A stretch of 64,000 nucleotides of DNA from Campylobacter cuniculorum DSM 23162 = LMG 24588 (lineage in GTDB: Bacteria; Campylobacterota; Campylobacteria; Campylobacterales; Campylobacteraceae): NCBI RefSeq assembly GCF_002104335.1, contig NZ_CP020867.1, forward strand, positions 496,001 through 560,000, in the 5' to 3' direction. How positions within the stretch are numbered: the stretch's first letter is position 1; every line of letters starts with the position of its first letter. Of the stretch, positions 7,423 through 18,236 are shown in pieces. Position numbers and translations under genes: made by a program. The notes below the pieces were generated by a model. It searched no databases, was not told the origin of the DNA, and saw only the letters and a program-made list of their open reading frames with translations.

Positions 7423-9885
7423 TTAGTTTTTTCTTATATCAAAGGTAAAGAATTCACTTTTAAAATCATTAGGCAAATCTTTATATTGAGTTAAAGCAGG
7501 TTCATAATTGCGTACTTCTTGATACAAAAGTCCTAAAGCAGCTTTACTTTCTTTATTATTTTTATCGTTTAATTTTGCAAGCTGTAAAAGTATGATAGCT
7601 GAATTGGGATTGTTTGCACCTGTGGCAGCAACTGCTGCTAAGAAAAGAGTTCTTGAATCTTCAATCTTATAATTATCAATAAGAATATTATAAAGTGCAT
7701 AAGCTTCCTCAAATTGCCCTGCGAAAATATCCAAATACGCCAAAGTTTGCACCACACCTTCATCTTTAGAATCTGAAGTATTCATAAAATTTTTGAATTT
7801 TTCACGTTCTAAATTTAAAAGTCCTGCAATATGCATTAAAGAAACATAATACTCCCTGACTATATTTGCTCCTCCAAATAAGCTTTTATAATCAAGTTTT
7901 AAATCTTTAAAATGTATTTGAGCATTTTGAGAATATTCTTTGATGTCTAAATTTTCATTCATAGAATTAAAATACAAAATATTTGCAATAATATCATCGG
8001 GTAAAAGGGCTTTAAGTTTTGAAATTTTAACGCTAACTTGATTGTCTAAACCATTAGTTTTAGCAATGATAGCTTCAAGCATAAGACTCAGTGGGCTGTC
8101 TTGTTTTTCCTCCTCCAAATAAGGAAGCATTGAAACATAACTTCCACCTGCTAGAAAAATCATAGCTCTTTGAAGATTAGCTTTAAATTCGGTATCGGTT
8201 GCGATATTTTCCATAATTTCGTTGTAAAATTTTGTCGTGTCCATGTCGATGATTTTTGCACAAAAGATTGCAAAAGCTCCCGCTAAATAATTTTTAGGAT
8301 TAAGATGATAAGAGCTTGAAAAATGTTTATAAGCAAGCTCATAGTCTTTAAGTTGAGCATAACTTAAGGCAAGATTATAGTGCAAAATACTATGTTCGGG
8401 ATAATCTTTGAGTATATTTTGAAATTCTTTATTTGCAAGTCTTAATTGTTGATTAAAAGCATAATTAATCGCTTTAGCGATTTTTACATTTGTTGAAGAA
8501 ATCATCTTGCCTGTCGTTAAATAATTGCCCGCATCGTTACTATCATCGACAAAGTCTGTTATGTTCGCTTTTTTAATATAAAGCAAGGCTTGTTTGGCAT
8601 CAAAAACTTGATAAGGTGCAAAATAAAACAGCAAGTCAAATTGATCTTTATATTTTTTAAGCAAATCTTTAGAAAAATTTTTTTGTGCAATATGCACATC
8701 GAAAAGCTCTCTATTTAAACGCACTTTGATTTTATAATCATCTAAAATTTTATATTTATCACTATCATCTGTATAAGCACCACTTAAACGAAGCAACATA
8801 TCTTGATAATTACCCATTTTAAGATCCACCAAACTAATGGCTGCTAAGCTTTTATTGAAATCTCTATCAATTTTCATAGCTGTGCTTAAAGCCCCTTTGG
8901 CTCTCTCATATTCGCCCATTCTTGCATATAAAAGTCCCAAAGATAAACTACTTTCAAAGCTTTCTTGAGAATTAAGCTCTTGCACAGCCTTAGAATCCAA
9001 ATCCATTTTGGTGTAAATTTTAGCTGAAAGGTATTTAGCGGTATCTGTGTAAGGTTCGATATTTGTTTTTTGTAGCATTTGCAAGGCTTCCGGATAATAG
9101 CCCTTATAATAATTAATTAAGCTCAAATAATAATCATAAAGCTTTGATTTACCTTCTTTTGAAAGATACACCTCCGCTAAATCAATATAATATTTAAATC
9201 TCTCTTTATCGTTTAATTTTAAAGCACTCACAGCAGCATTAATTGCCGAAACGCTTTGACTTTCACCCCTTTTGATGGCTTCATCAAAGCTCACTAAGGC
9301 TTCATCAAATTTTCCCTCATTCATTTTTAAAACGCCAAGATTATAGTTTGATAAAGATTCATTATAAATGGAAACTTGTTCGTATATTTTTAAAGCTTGT
9401 TCAATCTCTCCTTTAACATAAAGAGCGTTTGCTTTTTGTATCATATTATCAATTTTTTTTGAATCATCGTATTGATAAGATTCATCGGGGGCAACTTCGG
9501 CTTGCACTTTTAGTTTTGTAGCGATAATATCAGGCTTAACATTATCTCCTTTAAAAGTAAGTATCATTAAAATGAAAATCAAAGCAGAAGTTACAAATAA
9601 AGAAGCACCGACTAAATATAAGAATTTTCTATCTTTATACCAAGGTATAAGTTCATTCGAATCTTCTTCTTCCTTTTTTTCAAAAGTGGCTTCGCTCTCT
9701 TTTGGAGCCGATTCTCTTGTGAAAGAAAATACCTCTCCTCCATCACTTGGCAATTCATCGGGTAAGGTTGCAAATTCCTCATCTTGCGGAGCTTCACCCG
9801 CTTGTCCTTTATAGTCTTTTAAGCTTTCATCAAGTTTTTTTTCATCCTCTGGTTTTTCTAAAATAACCTCTTCGGTTTCAGCCAT
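7423..9885 (-). CDS. pflB: PflB, TPR protein needed for flagellar rotation
   Basis: An 820-residue protein with an acidic cytoplasmic N-terminus (residues 1-85), one membrane helix (about 88-110, LYLVGASLFVTSALIFILMI) and a long periplasmic region of TPR-like helical pairs. This is the layout of C. jejuni PflB (Cj0390), which with PflA forms a periplasmic scaffold around the motor and recruits MotAB stators; loss leaves flagella present but paralysed. It is the last gene of the der-aroK-trpS-serS-pflB run, 9 bp after serS. A hairpin follows the stop. Confidence 0.88.
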   Translation of the reverse strand: MAETEEVILEKPEDEKKLDESLKDYKGQAGEAPQDEEFATLPDELPSDGGEVFSFTRESAPKESEATFEKKEEEDSNELIPWYKDRKFLYLVGASLFVTSALIFILMILTFKGDNVKPDIIATKLKVQAEVAPDESYQYDDSKKIDNMIQKANALYVKGEIEQALKIYEQVSIYNESLSNYNLGVLKMNEGKFDEALVSFDEAIKRGESQSVSAINAAVSALKLNDKERFKYYIDLAEVYLSKEGKSKLYDYYLSLINYYKGYYPEALQMLQKTNIEPYTDTAKYLSAKIYTKMDLDSKAVQELNSQESFESSLSLGLLYARMGEYERAKGALSTAMKIDRDFNKSLAAISLVDLKMGNYQDMLLRLSGAYTDDSDKYKILDDYKIKVRLNRELFDVHIAQKNFSKDLLKKYKDQFDLLFYFAPYQVFDAKQALLYIKKANITDFVDDSNDAGNYLTTGKMISSTNVKIAKAINYAFNQQLRLANKEFQNILKDYPEHSILHYNLALSYAQLKDYELAYKHFSSSYHLNPKNYLAGAFAIFCAKIIDMDTTKFYNEIMENIATDTEFKANLQRAMIFLAGGSYVSMLPYLEEEKQDSPLSLMLEAIIAKTNGLDNQVSVKISKLKALLPDDIIANILYFNSMNENLDIKEYSQNAQIHFKDLKLDYKSLFGGANIVREYYVSLMHIAGLLNLEREKFKNFMNTSDSKDEGVVQTLAYLDIFAGQFEEAYALYNILIDNYKIEDSRTLFLAAVAATGANNPNSAIILLQLAKLNDKNNKESKAALGLLYQEVRNYEPALTQYKDLPNDFKSEFFTFDIRKN

Positions 9886-9894
9886 TTTAATCCT

Positions 9895-11130
9895 TTAAAA
9901 ATATTTTTTCAAGACATCGGGAATATGAATTTTCCCATCTTTATCTTGATAATTTTCTATAATCGCGACTAAGGTTCTTCCTACAGCTAAAGAAGAGCCG
10001 TTAAGAGTATGCACGAGTTCATTTTTGCCTTGTTCATTTTTATAGCGAATTTTAGCTCTTCTTGCTTGAAAGCTCCTGCAATTTGAAATTGAGCTGATTT
10101 CTCTGTATCGGTTTTGTCCGGGCAACCATACTTCAAGGTCAATAGTTTTTGCAGCACTAAAGCCTAAATCTCCTGTGCAAAGCATCATATGCCTATGGGC
10201 TAAACCCAAAGAGCTTAATAAATCACTCCCACAGCTTACCATTTGCTCAAACACCTCATCACTTTGCTCTGGTTTTGTAATGCTTACAAGTTCAACTTTT
10301 TCAAATTGATGCTGTCTTATAATGCCTCTTGTATCCCGCCCGGCACTGCCTGCTTCTTTTCTAAAACAAGCACTATAACAAGTCATTTTAAGCGGCAACA
10401 TTTCTTTAGGAATAATCTCATCAGCATAGAGATTAGTTACAGGAATTTCAGAAGTTGAGATAAGATATAAATCCTCTGCGTCAATTTTATACATATCTTC
10501 TTTAAATTTAGGAAGTTGTCCAGTGCCAAACATTGTGTTAGAATTGACTAAAAAAGGAACATTGACAAGTTTAAAACCACGTTTGCAATTAAAATCAATC
10601 ATATAATTAATCAAAGCACGATTGAGTAAAGCCGCTTCATTTTTAAGCACACAAAAGCGACTTTGCGAAATTTTAACCCCGCGAACAAAATCAATCCAAT
10701 CAAGCTTCGCCGCTAAATCAAAATGTTCCTTAGGTTCAAAATCAAAACGCGGTGGCTCTAAAACCTTTTTAAGCTCGATATTTTCATCTTCATCTTTTCC
10801 TATAGGAACATCATCATCAGGGATATTTGGGATAGAATGAGAAATGGTTTGAAGTTCATTTTGAAGGGCATTAACTTTTTGATTTAAAGAAGAAATTTTA
10901 GCCTTATTTTCACTCAATTGAATTTTAAGCTCTTCTTTATTTGTAGAATTTGAAAGCTCCTTACTGAATTTGTTTTGGAAGGCTTGTAGTTCTTCTAAAA
11001 TCGCTTTTTCTTTTTTAAGTTGAGCGAAAAGTTCGCTTAAAATTTTAAGCAAATCTTCATCGACTTTTTTATTTTTAAGTTTTTGAGCGAAAAGTTCAAA
11101 ATCCTTTTGAAAAAGTTTTAAATCCAACAT
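9895..11130 (-). CDS. serS: Seryl-tRNA synthetase
   Basis: A 411-residue class II synthetase that charges tRNA-Ser. The N-terminal 110 residues form the long coiled-coil arm that grips the tRNA variable arm. The catalytic domain has motif 2 ([27 protein letters not shown]), split here as [14 protein letters not shown] and [10 protein letters not shown], and motif 3 ending in [19 protein letters not shown]. Length is normal for the family (about 410-430). It lies 9 bp from both trpS upstream and pflB downstream. Confidence 0.97.
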   Translation of the reverse strand: MLDLKLFQKDFELFAQKLKNKKVDEDLLKILSELFAQLKKEKAILEELQAFQNKFSKELSNSTNKEELKIQLSENKAKISSLNQKVNALQNELQTISHSIPNIPDDDVPIGKDEDENIELKKVLEPPRFDFEPKEHFDLAAKLDWIDFVRGVKISQSRFCVLKNEAALLNRALINYMIDFNCKRGFKLVNVPFLVNSNTMFGTGQLPKFKEDMYKIDAEDLYLISTSEIPVTNLYADEIIPKEMLPLKMTCYSACFRKEAGSAGRDTRGIIRQHQFEKVELVSITKPEQSDEVFEQMVSCGSDLLSSLGLAHRHMMLCTGDLGFSAAKTIDLEVWLPGQNRYREISSISNCRSFQARRAKIRYKNEQGKNELVHTLNGSSLAVGRTLVAIIENYQDKDGKIHIPDVLKKYF

Positions 11131-11139
11131 TTTTATCCT

Positions 11140-12099
11140 TTAAAGTCCTATTTTTTCATAAATTTTTTGCATTTTTTCTTTTGCAATCTTTCTTGCCTTG
11201 TTTGCTCCTTGTTCTAAATAAAATTCAAGCTCTTGCGGGTTGGCTAAAAAATTTTCATATTTTTCTTTTGCTTCTTTAAAATACGCATTGATAATTTCAT
11301 TTAAAAATATCTTAAAATGCCCATATCCCTCTGCACCTTTTTCATATCTTTTTTTCAATTCTTCTTGTTCTTCTGAATTTAAAAAGAGTTTTGCAAGGCT
11401 AAAAATTTTACAATTTTGCCAATTTTTTGGCTCTTCTAAAGGAGTGCTATCCGTTGTGATGGTTGAAATTTGCTTTTTTAAGGTTTTTTCATCAGCAAAA
11501 ATATCAATGGTATTTTTATAAGATTTGCTCATCTTAGCCCCATCTGTACCAACTACCACAGCGACTTCTTCATTGATTTTTGCTTGAGGAAGGGTGAAAA
11601 TTTCTCCCCACGTATTATTGACCTTTAAAGCAATATCGCGTGCAATTTCAACATGTTGAATTTGATCCTTACCTACAGGCACAATTTGAGAATCAAAGAG
11701 CAAAATATCTGCTGCCATCAAAACAGGATAAGAAAAAAGCCCATGCGAAGCATTTAAACCCTTAGCAATTTTATCCTTATAACTATGGGCACGTTCAAGC
11801 AAACCCATAGGTGTAAATTGCGATAAAATCCAATAGAGTTCAACGACTTCCTTAACATCACTTTGCAACCAAAAAATGCTTTTTTGTGGATTGATTCCTA
11901 AGCTTAAAAATGCTGCGGCTGCTTTTAAGGTGTTTGTCCTTAAATTTTTACCTTCTTGACTCGAAGTCATTGCGTGATAATTTGCAATAAAAATAAACAT
12001 TTCATTTTCATTTTGTGCTTCAATCATAGGTTTTATCGCACCAAAATAGTTTCCAATGTGTAAATCCCCGCTTGGTTGAAGTCCCGTTAAAACTCTCAT
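11140..12099 (-). CDS. trpS: Tryptophanyl-tRNA synthetase
   Basis: A 319-residue class I synthetase that charges tRNA-Trp. The HIGH-type signature appears as PSGDLHIGNYFGA near residue 9, and the KMSKS loop as GAKMSKSYKNTI in the second half. DQIQHVEIARDIA between them is the conserved tryptophan-site region. The gene starts inside the end of aroK (ATGA overlap) and is followed by serS after 9 bp. Confidence 0.97.
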   Translation of the reverse strand: MRVLTGLQPSGDLHIGNYFGAIKPMIEAQNENEMFIFIANYHAMTSSQEGKNLRTNTLKAAAAFLSLGINPQKSIFWLQSDVKEVVELYWILSQFTPMGLLERAHSYKDKIAKGLNASHGLFSYPVLMAADILLFDSQIVPVGKDQIQHVEIARDIALKVNNTWGEIFTLPQAKINEEVAVVVGTDGAKMSKSYKNTIDIFADEKTLKKQISTITTDSTPLEEPKNWQNCKIFSLAKLFLNSEEQEELKKRYEKGAEGYGHFKIFLNEIINAYFKEAKEKYENFLANPQELEFYLEQGANKARKIAKEKMQKIYEKIGL

Positions 12100-12590
12100 T
12101 CTATCCTCTTTTTAAGCTCATAAATAAGCTCTTGTATATTTTTATTTTCAATATCTAAAATCAAATTTGCTTTTTTTTCATAAATTTTTAAACGCTCATT
12201 ATATAATGTTTTTGCTTTTTTTTCATCATAAAATAAGGGTCTTTTTTCTTTTTCTTTTAAATCAAGGCGATTTTTAAGAGTCTCAAATTCAGCTCTTAAA
12301 TATACGCAAATTCCTATTTCATTTAAATTTGAAACTTGTATGAATCCTCCCCCTGTTGCAATAGAAGCATTTTTAATTCCACAAAAAAAATTTGCTATTT
12401 TTTGTTCTTCTTTTCTAAAAAAATCCTCTCCAAATTCTGCAAAAATTTCAGTTATGCTCTTATCAAATTTAGCCTCAATCAAAGAATCACTATCTAAAAA
12501 AACCCGGTCAAGTTCTACTGCTAAAGCCCTTGCTAAAGTGCTTTTTCCACTAGCCATAAAACCTATAAAAAATATATTTTTATTCTTCAT
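12096..12590 (-). CDS. aroK: Shikimate kinase
   Basis: A 164-residue kinase that phosphorylates shikimate with ATP in aromatic amino-acid synthesis. It begins [23 protein letters not shown]: the Walker A is GFMASGKST, the shikimate-binding Asp-Ser-Asp follows (FLDSDSLIE), and GGGF is present (ATGGGFI). The open frame extends 21 codons further upstream, but that part lies wholly inside der and lacks kinase similarity. The ATG at 12590 gives the normal family length and has GGGCAAAGAG just upstream. It overlaps the der 3' end by 11 bp. Confidence 0.93.
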   Translation of the reverse strand: MKNKNIFFIGFMASGKSTLARALAVELDRVFLDSDSLIEAKFDKSITEIFAEFGEDFFRKEEQKIANFFCGIKNASIATGGGFIQVSNLNEIGICVYLRAEFETLKNRLDLKEKEKRPLFYDEKKAKTLYNERLKIYEKKANLILDIENKNIQELIYELKKRIE

Positions 12591-13929
12591 CTCTTTGCCC
12601 TTTTTTTCTCGATACCAAGATAAGAGGTACACCTTCAAGTTTGAAATTCTCACGCATTTTATTTTGCAAATATCGTTTGTAGCTAAAATGCAAAGCCTTT
12701 GGGCGATTCATCACAAGAGCAATTTTTGGTGGTGCTAAATCATATTGCACAGCATAATAAATTTTAACCACTTTTCCACGATCATGAGGCAAAGGATGGG
12801 TTTTTGTTGCTTCTTCTATGAGAGCGTTGAGTTTTGCAGTTGGAATTTTTTGAATGAAATTCTCAAAAAGCTCTAAAATTTTATCTAAAAGCACGGAAAT
12901 TCTTTTACCACTTAAAGCACTAACACTAATGATGGGAGCGTGAGCTAAGAATTTAAAGCGGTCTAATTTTAATTCTTTAAGCGTTGCGTCAAAATCTCTT
13001 TGTGCTTTATCCCATTTATTTAACACAATCATCACAGCTAAATGATGTTTTGCAATCAACCCCGCTATACGCTCATCAAGTTCATTAAAACCTTCATCAG
13101 CGTCTAAAACCAAAAGGGCGATTTGAGCTTTTTGGAGAATTTTTTCTGTGCGATTGAGTGCAAAATATTCTAAACCTTGAATTTTTCCTCTTTTGCGAAT
13201 TCCTGCTGTATCGATAAATTCTATGGTTTTATTTTGATAATTAATGCTTTCATTGACAGGATCAATTGTCGTTCCAGCAATGGCACTCACCACAGCTCTT
13301 TCTTGTTTAACAAGAGCATTTAAAAGACTTGATTTACCAACATTCACGCGTCCTACTATACCCACTTTAATGTGATGTTCATCGATGTTTTGCAATGAAT
13401 TTTGTTCTTCTTCTAAGCTTTGCTCTTCATCTTTTGAAAAACTTTGTTTTAAAAAACAATCCAACCAATCATAAAGCTCATCTAAGCCTATATTGTGCGT
13501 TACAGAGAGATTAAAAATTTCTTTAACTCCAAAATTTGCAAATTCCCAAGCCCTTTCCTCGTCTTTTTTATTATCAATCTTATTGACAATCAAAGCTATA
13601 GGTTTTGAAAGTTTTTTTAAAGAATGAAAAAATTTTCTGTCCTCATCATCCGGAGCAAGTTTTCCATCAACAAGATAAAGGATAATATCGCTATTTTTGG
13701 CAACTTTGAGAGTGTTTTTTTTGACATTTTTAAAAAGCTCATCTTTTTCATCAAGTCCGCCACTATCGATAAGTAAGGCTTTTTTAGAATAAATTTCAAT
13801 CAATGTTTGATTTGTATCTCTTGTTGTGCCTGAAATTTCGCTTGTAATTGCAATCCTCTTTTGTGCCATACGATTAAAAAGACTTGATTTACCGACATTT
13901 GGCTTGCCTATGAGTATAATACTTTGCAT
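12580..13929 (-). CDS. der: Ribosome-assembly GTPase Der (EngA)
   Basis: A 449-residue tandem GTPase needed for 50S ribosome maturation. Domain 1 has P-loop GKPNVGKS near residue 8, with DSGG in the G3 position and NKID for G4. Domain 2 has GRVNVGKS near residue 192, DTAG and NKWD. The KH-like C-terminal domain follows (about 355-449). It is the first gene of the minus-strand operon and is preceded by a TATAAT about 35 bp upstream of the ATG. Confidence 0.97.
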   Translation of the reverse strand: MQSIILIGKPNVGKSSLFNRMAQKRIAITSEISGTTRDTNQTLIEIYSKKALLIDSGGLDEKDELFKNVKKNTLKVAKNSDIILYLVDGKLAPDDEDRKFFHSLKKLSKPIALIVNKIDNKKDEERAWEFANFGVKEIFNLSVTHNIGLDELYDWLDCFLKQSFSKDEEQSLEEEQNSLQNIDEHHIKVGIVGRVNVGKSSLLNALVKQERAVVSAIAGTTIDPVNESINYQNKTIEFIDTAGIRKRGKIQGLEYFALNRTEKILQKAQIALLVLDADEGFNELDERIAGLIAKHHLAVMIVLNKWDKAQRDFDATLKELKLDRFKFLAHAPIISVSALSGKRISVLLDKILELFENFIQKIPTAKLNALIEEATKTHPLPHDRGKVVKIYYAVQYDLAPPKIALVMNRPKALHFSYKRYLQNKMRENFKLEGVPLILVSRKKGQRDEE

Positions 13930-13963
13930 TTTTTTCCATAATTAAAAATTTATTTTCGAAAAG

Positions 13964-13969
13964 ATTATA
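13964..13969 (-). promoter_or_regulatory. Probable -10 box for the der-pflB operon
   Basis: TATAAT on the minus strand, 35 bp before the der start codon, in a T-rich stretch. It would drive der, aroK, trpS, serS and pflB as one transcript. Confidence 0.5.
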
Positions 13970-14030
13970 TAAAATTTGGCTTAAAATTAAGCAAACAAAG
14001 ATTAAAATATCAAAAAATAAGGAGAAATGT

Positions 14031-14942
14031 TTGTTAAAAATTGTTAAACGCAATTTAGGCATTTATTTTATGATACTTGCTTGTTTTGATTTTGCTTTAA
14101 TGGGTGCTTGTGCTAAACTTCTTAGTGAAGAGCTTAGCTCTATTGAAATTATGTTTTTTAGAAATATTATCGGTGTGGTTTTTATATTTTATATGCTTAA
14201 AAAAACTAAAGTGCGTAAAAAGGGTGGGCGTTTAGGGCTTTTGATTTTTAGAGGAATAAGCGGAACCTTATCCTTATATTTGTTTTTTTATAATGCTGCA
14301 AATATCACTCTTGGCGGAACTTTTGCCTTTCAAAAAACTGCTCCGATTTTCATCACTTTGATTGCTTTTTTTTGGTTTAAAGAAAATATAGGCTTTAAAG
14401 GTTGGTGTGGAATTTTAATCGCTTTTTGCGGGGTGCTTTTCATCACACAGCCTTGGGCAAATGAGCAAATGCATTCGGGTTTTGATATTAAAAATTCTAT
14501 TCTTGGAATTTTAAGTGGCTTCTTTGCAGCCTTAGCCCTTACAAGTGTGAGGCAATTAAGAAAATATTACGCGGCAGAGAAAATCGCCCTTTCTTTTATT
14601 TTAACGGGGACATTAATGCCTTTTGCTTCTATGCTTGTAGGCTCTTTTTATGCTCCTAAAGAGCTTGATTTTTTATTAGCACCTTTTATTATGCCGAGTT
14701 TTAAAGCGTGGATTTTAATCGCTATTATGGGAACTTTAGGTACTTTATATCAAATTCACATTACAAAATCTTATGGGGTGGCTAAACAAGCAGGAATCGT
14801 TGCTGGAGTGAGTTATTTGGATGTGGTTTTTTCTTTGTTTGTGGGGTTGTTGTTAGGAGATGATTTACCAAGTGCTATAGTTTTTTTGGGTATAATAGGT
14901 ATAATTTTTGGCGGATTGATTTTGATTAAAGGAAAAAAATGA
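14031..14942 (+). CDS. EamA/DMT-family transporter
   Basis: A 303-residue membrane protein with ten predicted helices in two EamA repeats, the drug/metabolite transporter plan. The TTG start at 14031 follows AAGGAG with 6-bp spacing; the ATG four bases earlier is out of frame and stops after six codons. Relatives move small metabolites and the substrate is unknown. The stop overlaps the kdsA start (ATGA), so it heads the kdsA-ribH-nusB-pyrF run. The position matches C. jejuni Cj0385c. Confidence 0.85.
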   Translation: MLKIVKRNLGIYFMILACFDFALMGACAKLLSEELSSIEIMFFRNIIGVVFIFYMLKKTKVRKKGGRLGLLIFRGISGTLSLYLFFYNAANITLGGTFAFQKTAPIFITLIAFFWFKENIGFKGWCGILIAFCGVLFITQPWANEQMHSGFDIKNSILGILSGFFAALALTSVRQLRKYYAAEKIALSFILTGTLMPFASMLVGSFYAPKELDFLLAPFIMPSFKAWILIAIMGTLGTLYQIHITKSYGVAKQAGIVAGVSYLDVVFSLFVGLLLGDDLPSAIVFLGIIGIIFGGLILIKGKK

Positions 14943-15754
14943 AAAAAATGATACTCATTGCAGGTCCTTGTGTTATAGAAAGTAAAGAGCTTGTTTTTAA
15001 AATGGCACAAGAGCTTAGACAATTTGCAGATGATGCAAGAATAGAATTTTATTTTAAATCAAGTTTTGATAAAGCTAATCGCACGAGTATCGATTCTTTT
15101 AGGGGTCCTGGACTTGAAGAAGGACTTAGAATTTTAGAAAGTGTTAAAAAGGAATTCGCTCTTAATATCCTTACAGATATTCATGAAAGCTATCAAGCAA
15201 AAATAGCAAGTGAAGTTGTTGATGTGCTTCAAATTCCCGCCTTTTTATGCAGACAAACAGATTTACTTGTCGCAGCAGCAAAAACTCAATCAAAGATTAA
15301 TATTAAAAAGGGACAATTTTTAAATCCAAGCGATATAAAATACAGCATTAAAAAGGTGTTGCAAACAAGAGGCATAGAACAAGAAGGCTATGAAGTGGCA
15401 CAAAAAAATGGAGTTTTTGTTGCCGAAAGAGGGGCGAGTTTTGGTTATGGAAATTTGGTTGTAGATATGAGAAGTTTAGTGATAATGCGTGAATTTGCTC
15501 CTGTAATTTTTGATGCAACTCATAGTGTGCAAATGCCCGGAGTCGCAGGGGGGAAAAGTGGGGGAAAAAGCGAGTTTATACAGCCTTTAGCAAGGGCTGC
15601 TGCTGCGGTTGGCGTCGATGGTTTTTTCTTTGAAACCCATATCAATCCTTCTGAAGCTCTTTGTGATGGACCAAATATGCTTAATTTAGAGCATTTAAAA
15701 AAATGCGTTTCTAAACTCCTTGAAATTCAAAATCTTATAGAAAAGGAAAAATGA
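14939..15754 (+). CDS. kdsA: 3-deoxy-D-manno-octulosonate 8-phosphate synthase
   Basis: A 271-residue aldolase that condenses phosphoenolpyruvate with arabinose 5-phosphate to make KDO-8-phosphate for lipooligosaccharide core. Family signatures are visible: IAGPCVIES at the N-terminus, [15 protein letters not shown], and [10 protein letters not shown] followed by a glycine/serine-rich loop. Length is typical (about 270-285). It is coupled by 4-bp overlaps to the transporter gene before it and ribH after it. Confidence 0.96.
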   Translation: MKKMILIAGPCVIESKELVFKMAQELRQFADDARIEFYFKSSFDKANRTSIDSFRGPGLEEGLRILESVKKEFALNILTDIHESYQAKIASEVVDVLQIPAFLCRQTDLLVAAAKTQSKINIKKGQFLNPSDIKYSIKKVLQTRGIEQEGYEVAQKNGVFVAERGASFGYGNLVVDMRSLVIMREFAPVIFDATHSVQMPGVAGGKSGGKSEFIQPLARAAAAVGVDGFFFETHINPSEALCDGPNMLNLEHLKKCVSKLLEIQNLIEKEK

Positions 15755-16224
15755 TGGAAATTATCGAAGGAAAACTTGCCTTAAGCGGAAGTGAAAAAAT
15801 TGCCATTGTCAATGCAAGATTTAATCATATCATTACAGATAAATTGATAGAGGGTGCAAAAGATGCTTTTTTAAGGCATGGGGGTCAGGATGCAAATTTA
15901 AGTTTGATTTTAGTTCCGGGTGCTTTTGAAATACCCTTTATCCTAAAAAAAGCGATTGAGAGCAAAAAATTTGATGGAATTTGTTGTTTGGGAGCTGTGA
16001 TTCGAGGTTCTACTCCGCATTTTGATTATGTGAGTGCGGAAACAACGAAAGGCATAGCGAATGTGAGTTTAAATCACAATATTCCTGTAAGTTTTGGGGT
16101 TTTAACAACCGATACCATAGAACAAGCCATAGAAAGAGCGGGAAGTAAAGCGGGAAATAAAGGTTTTGAAGCTATGACAACCCTCATAGAAATGTTTAAT
16201 TTAAGCCAAATTTTAAGGACCTAA
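15751..16224 (+). CDS. ribH: 6,7-dimethyl-8-ribityllumazine synthase
   Basis: A 157-residue lumazine synthase, the penultimate riboflavin step, expected to assemble as a 60-mer or pentamer. Signatures are [13 protein letters not shown] near residue 25, the phosphate-binding VPGAFEIPF, and [14 protein letters not shown] carrying the catalytic His. Two adjacent ATGs exist (15751 and 15754); the second gives [10 protein letters not shown] and is as likely. It overlaps kdsA by 4 bp and is followed by nusB after 1 bp. Confidence 0.95.
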   Translation: MMEIIEGKLALSGSEKIAIVNARFNHIITDKLIEGAKDAFLRHGGQDANLSLILVPGAFEIPFILKKAIESKKFDGICCLGAVIRGSTPHFDYVSAETTKGIANVSLNHNIPVSFGVLTTDTIEQAIERAGSKAGNKGFEAMTTLIEMFNLSQILRT

Positions 16225-16225
16225 G

Positions 16226-16624
16226 GTGGCGACGCGACATCAGGTGAGACAAAGCGTTGTTTCTTTGCTTTATGCCTTTGAATTTAACGAAAAAAACAAT
16301 GAATTTTTAGATGAATTTTTAGATGAAAAAAAAATTCGCAATGAGCAAAAAAAATTCACACTAAGTTTATATCAAGGCATTTGTGAAAATCTTGAAAAAC
16401 TTGATTTTCAAATCAATACGCATTTGAATGAAAATGAAATTTCTAAGGTTGCACATATTGAAAGGGCTATTTTGAGATTAGGTGCTTATGAACTTTTATA
16501 CACTGATACGACGCGAGCAATTATCATCAATGAAGCCATAGAACTTGCTAAAGAAATGGCAAATGATAATTCTTCTAAATTCATTAACGGGGTGCTTGAT
16601 TCAATCACTAAGGCACAATTATGA
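16226..16624 (+). CDS. nusB: Transcription antitermination factor NusB
   Basis: A 132-residue all-helical RNA-binding protein that with NusE (S10) recognises boxA in rRNA leaders. The GTG start gives [21 protein letters not shown], the conserved N-terminal helix, and the C-terminus has the family block [10 protein letters not shown] followed by [12 protein letters not shown] at 16226 is supported because no ATG precedes this conserved block and AAGG lies just before it. It is the partner expected for the boxA found upstream of the 16S gene in this window. Confidence 0.94.
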   Translation: MATRHQVRQSVVSLLYAFEFNEKNNEFLDEFLDEKKIRNEQKKFTLSLYQGICENLEKLDFQINTHLNENEISKVAHIERAILRLGAYELLYTDTTRAIIINEAIELAKEMANDNSSKFINGVLDSITKAQL

Positions 16625-17301
16625 AACTTTGCGTCGCCTTTGATTTATCCTCAAAAAAAGAATGCCTTGACTTAGCTCAAGAGTTAAAAGGTTTAGACCT
16701 TTGGATTAAAATAGGCTTAAGGGCTTATTTAAGAGATGGTTTTAAATTGATTGAAGAGCTTAAAAAAATCAATGATTTTAAAATTTTTTTAGATTTAAAA
16801 ATTTATGACATTCCTAACACAACAGCAGATGCTTGTGAAGAATGTGCAAAACTTGATATTGATATGATGAATATCCATGCAAGTGTTGGAAAAAGTGCAA
16901 TGCAAAAAGCGATAAATCGTTTAAATTCACTTAAAAAACGCCCTTTGGTGTTAGGAGTTTCGGCTTTAACAAGTTTTGATGAGAGTGAATTTTATGAAAT
17001 TTATAAACAAAAAATCAATGAAGCGGTGATTAATCTTTCAAAAATTGCTTATGAAAATGGACTTGATGGTATGGTTTGTTCGGTTTTTGAAAGCTTAAAT
17101 ATCAAAAAACACACAGCTTCAAATTTTTTGACCCTAACGCCCGGAATTCGTCCTTTTAATGAAGATAATGAGGACCAAAAAAGAGTGGCGGATATAAAAA
17201 CAGCACAAGAAAATAAAAGCGATTTCATCGTCATAGGAAGACCGATTTATAGAGCGAAAAATCCACGAGAACTTTGCGAAAAAATTCTTTTGAATTTATA
17301 A
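16621..17301 (+). CDS. pyrF: Orotidine 5'-phosphate decarboxylase
   Basis: A 226-residue TIM-barrel enzyme that makes UMP from OMP. The catalytic Asp-Lys-x-x-Asp array is seen as [12 protein letters not shown], with HASVG following, and the phosphate-binding end is LTPGIRP and [10 protein letters not shown]. Length is normal for the short bacterial form. It overlaps nusB by 4 bp and closes this run. Beyond it gene decay begins. Confidence 0.96.
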   Translation: MKLCVAFDLSSKKECLDLAQELKGLDLWIKIGLRAYLRDGFKLIEELKKINDFKIFLDLKIYDIPNTTADACEECAKLDIDMMNIHASVGKSAMQKAINRLNSLKKRPLVLGVSALTSFDESEFYEIYKQKINEAVINLSKIAYENGLDGMVCSVFESLNIKKHTASNFLTLTPGIRPFNEDNEDQKRVADIKTAQENKSDFIVIGRPIYRAKNPRELCEKILLNL

Positions 17302-17463
17302 TAATGCTTTTTTTAAACTACATAGTGCTATTTTTGAATAAATTTTTTATATCTTTTAGTCAATTTAAATCTTTAGAAATTTTTAAACCTAAAGATATTT
17401 CAAGTCTTTTTTGAAAGTATTTTGATTACGCATTTTTCGCCTTGATTTATTCATCAACAGAAT

Positions 17464-17702
17464 TTAACAATTTTTTTTATAAGGTAATGGCTCATTTTTG
17501 GCTAAAATTGCTTTAGTTTCCTCTGGCGGCTCATATTTTTTATCTTTTTGTGCTAAAAGAAATTTTTTAGCTTTTTTGTAAAAAATTAAAAAAAGCCCCA
17601 TTCTCTTTTACTCGTAATGCTAATTTCTTTGCTTTTTTCGCAAGAATTAAACGTATATGATTTGTTTTGGTGTTGTATTTTGTATTTAGAATAATCAAAC
17701 AT
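17464..17702 (-). pseudogene. Frameshifted small gene, product unknown
   Basis: On the minus strand a good ribosome site (AAGGAGCT) precedes ATG at 17702 and the reading MFDYSKYKIQHQNKSYTF, which ends after 38 codons at REWGFF-stop within a poly-T/A run. The next frame resumes at once with FYKKAKKFLLAQKDKKYEPP and runs to the stop at 17464 (ending LPYKKNC). One indel would restore a basic protein of about 77 residues. I do not recognise it. It is the first of several broken small genes between pyrF and murC. Confidence 0.55.
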
Positions 17703-17851
17703 TTTTAGCTCCTTTTTTTAATTATAGCTAAAATTCGTTTTTTAGTTTATGGCGATATTAATGATTTTTACAGCTAAATTAAAAGAACAATTTTGAAATG
17801 ATTGATACATTTAAAAATGAAATTAGATAAATAAAATTTGCTTTAATAAAT

Positions 17852-17878
17852 TAAAGTTTTATTAATTTTGTGCGGTAT
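17852..17878 (+). promoter_or_regulatory. Sigma28-like promoter before a decayed gene
   Basis: TAAAGTTT at 17852-17859 is an exact sigma28 -35, followed after 13 bp by CGGTAT at 17873-17878 (consensus CGATWT, one mismatch). The spacing is identical to the sigma28 promoter at 6684-6710. A TATAAT-like cluster overlaps slightly downstream, so a sigma70 promoter cannot be excluded. Confidence 0.5.
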
Positions 17879-17940
17879 ATAATTATTATATATACAATTT
17901 ATAATATCTATGATTTAAATCATGAGCTTAAGGAGTAAAA

Positions 17941-18175
17941 ATGTTAAATATTTTAAATGCTAATTTAAATCATCGCTTCCATAAATGTATGCCTAAAGAA
18001 GTTCATGCAATGTATGACATTTTAAAACTTATGGAAAAACAAGAAGATACAAAAAAATTAAAGTTGAGGCTGATAAAAAAAAGAAGAAATTCACTCAAAA
18101 GATAAAAATAAGAACGATTCTTTAAATACAGATATTAAAAACAAAAATGACAGGCTTTTAGATATATCTGCTTAA
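17941..18175 (+). pseudogene. Decayed gene behind a sigma28-like promoter
   Basis: AAGGAGTAAAA precedes ATG at 17941. The frame reads MLNILNANLNHRFHKCMPKE and on through YDILKLMEKQEDTKK, then shifts near an A7 run (18051-18057). The adjacent frames continue the same Lys/Asp/Asn-rich composition and end KNKNDRLLDISA-stop at 18175. At least one net indel separates start and stop frames. The intact protein would have been about 78 residues, hydrophilic and helical. With its promoter, this could be a small flagellum-co-expressed protein. I cannot name a family. Confidence 0.45.
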
Positions 18176-18188
18176 TTTTAAAATATGT

Positions 18189-18194
18189 TATAAT
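18189..18194 (+). promoter_or_regulatory. Probable -10 box (TATAAT)
   Basis: A perfect TATAAT 42 bp upstream of the ATG at 18237, which has a strong AAGGAGGGAG ribosome site. It would transcribe the broken gene that follows. Confidence 0.4.
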
Positions 18195-18236
18195 TTCACA
18201 AGTTCAATGATATTTTTTAAAATAAAGGAGGGAGCT

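Noticed and set aside
12591-12653. 21-codon N-terminal extension of shikimate kinase
   Set aside because: It is entirely within der coding sequence and lies before the conserved kinase start.
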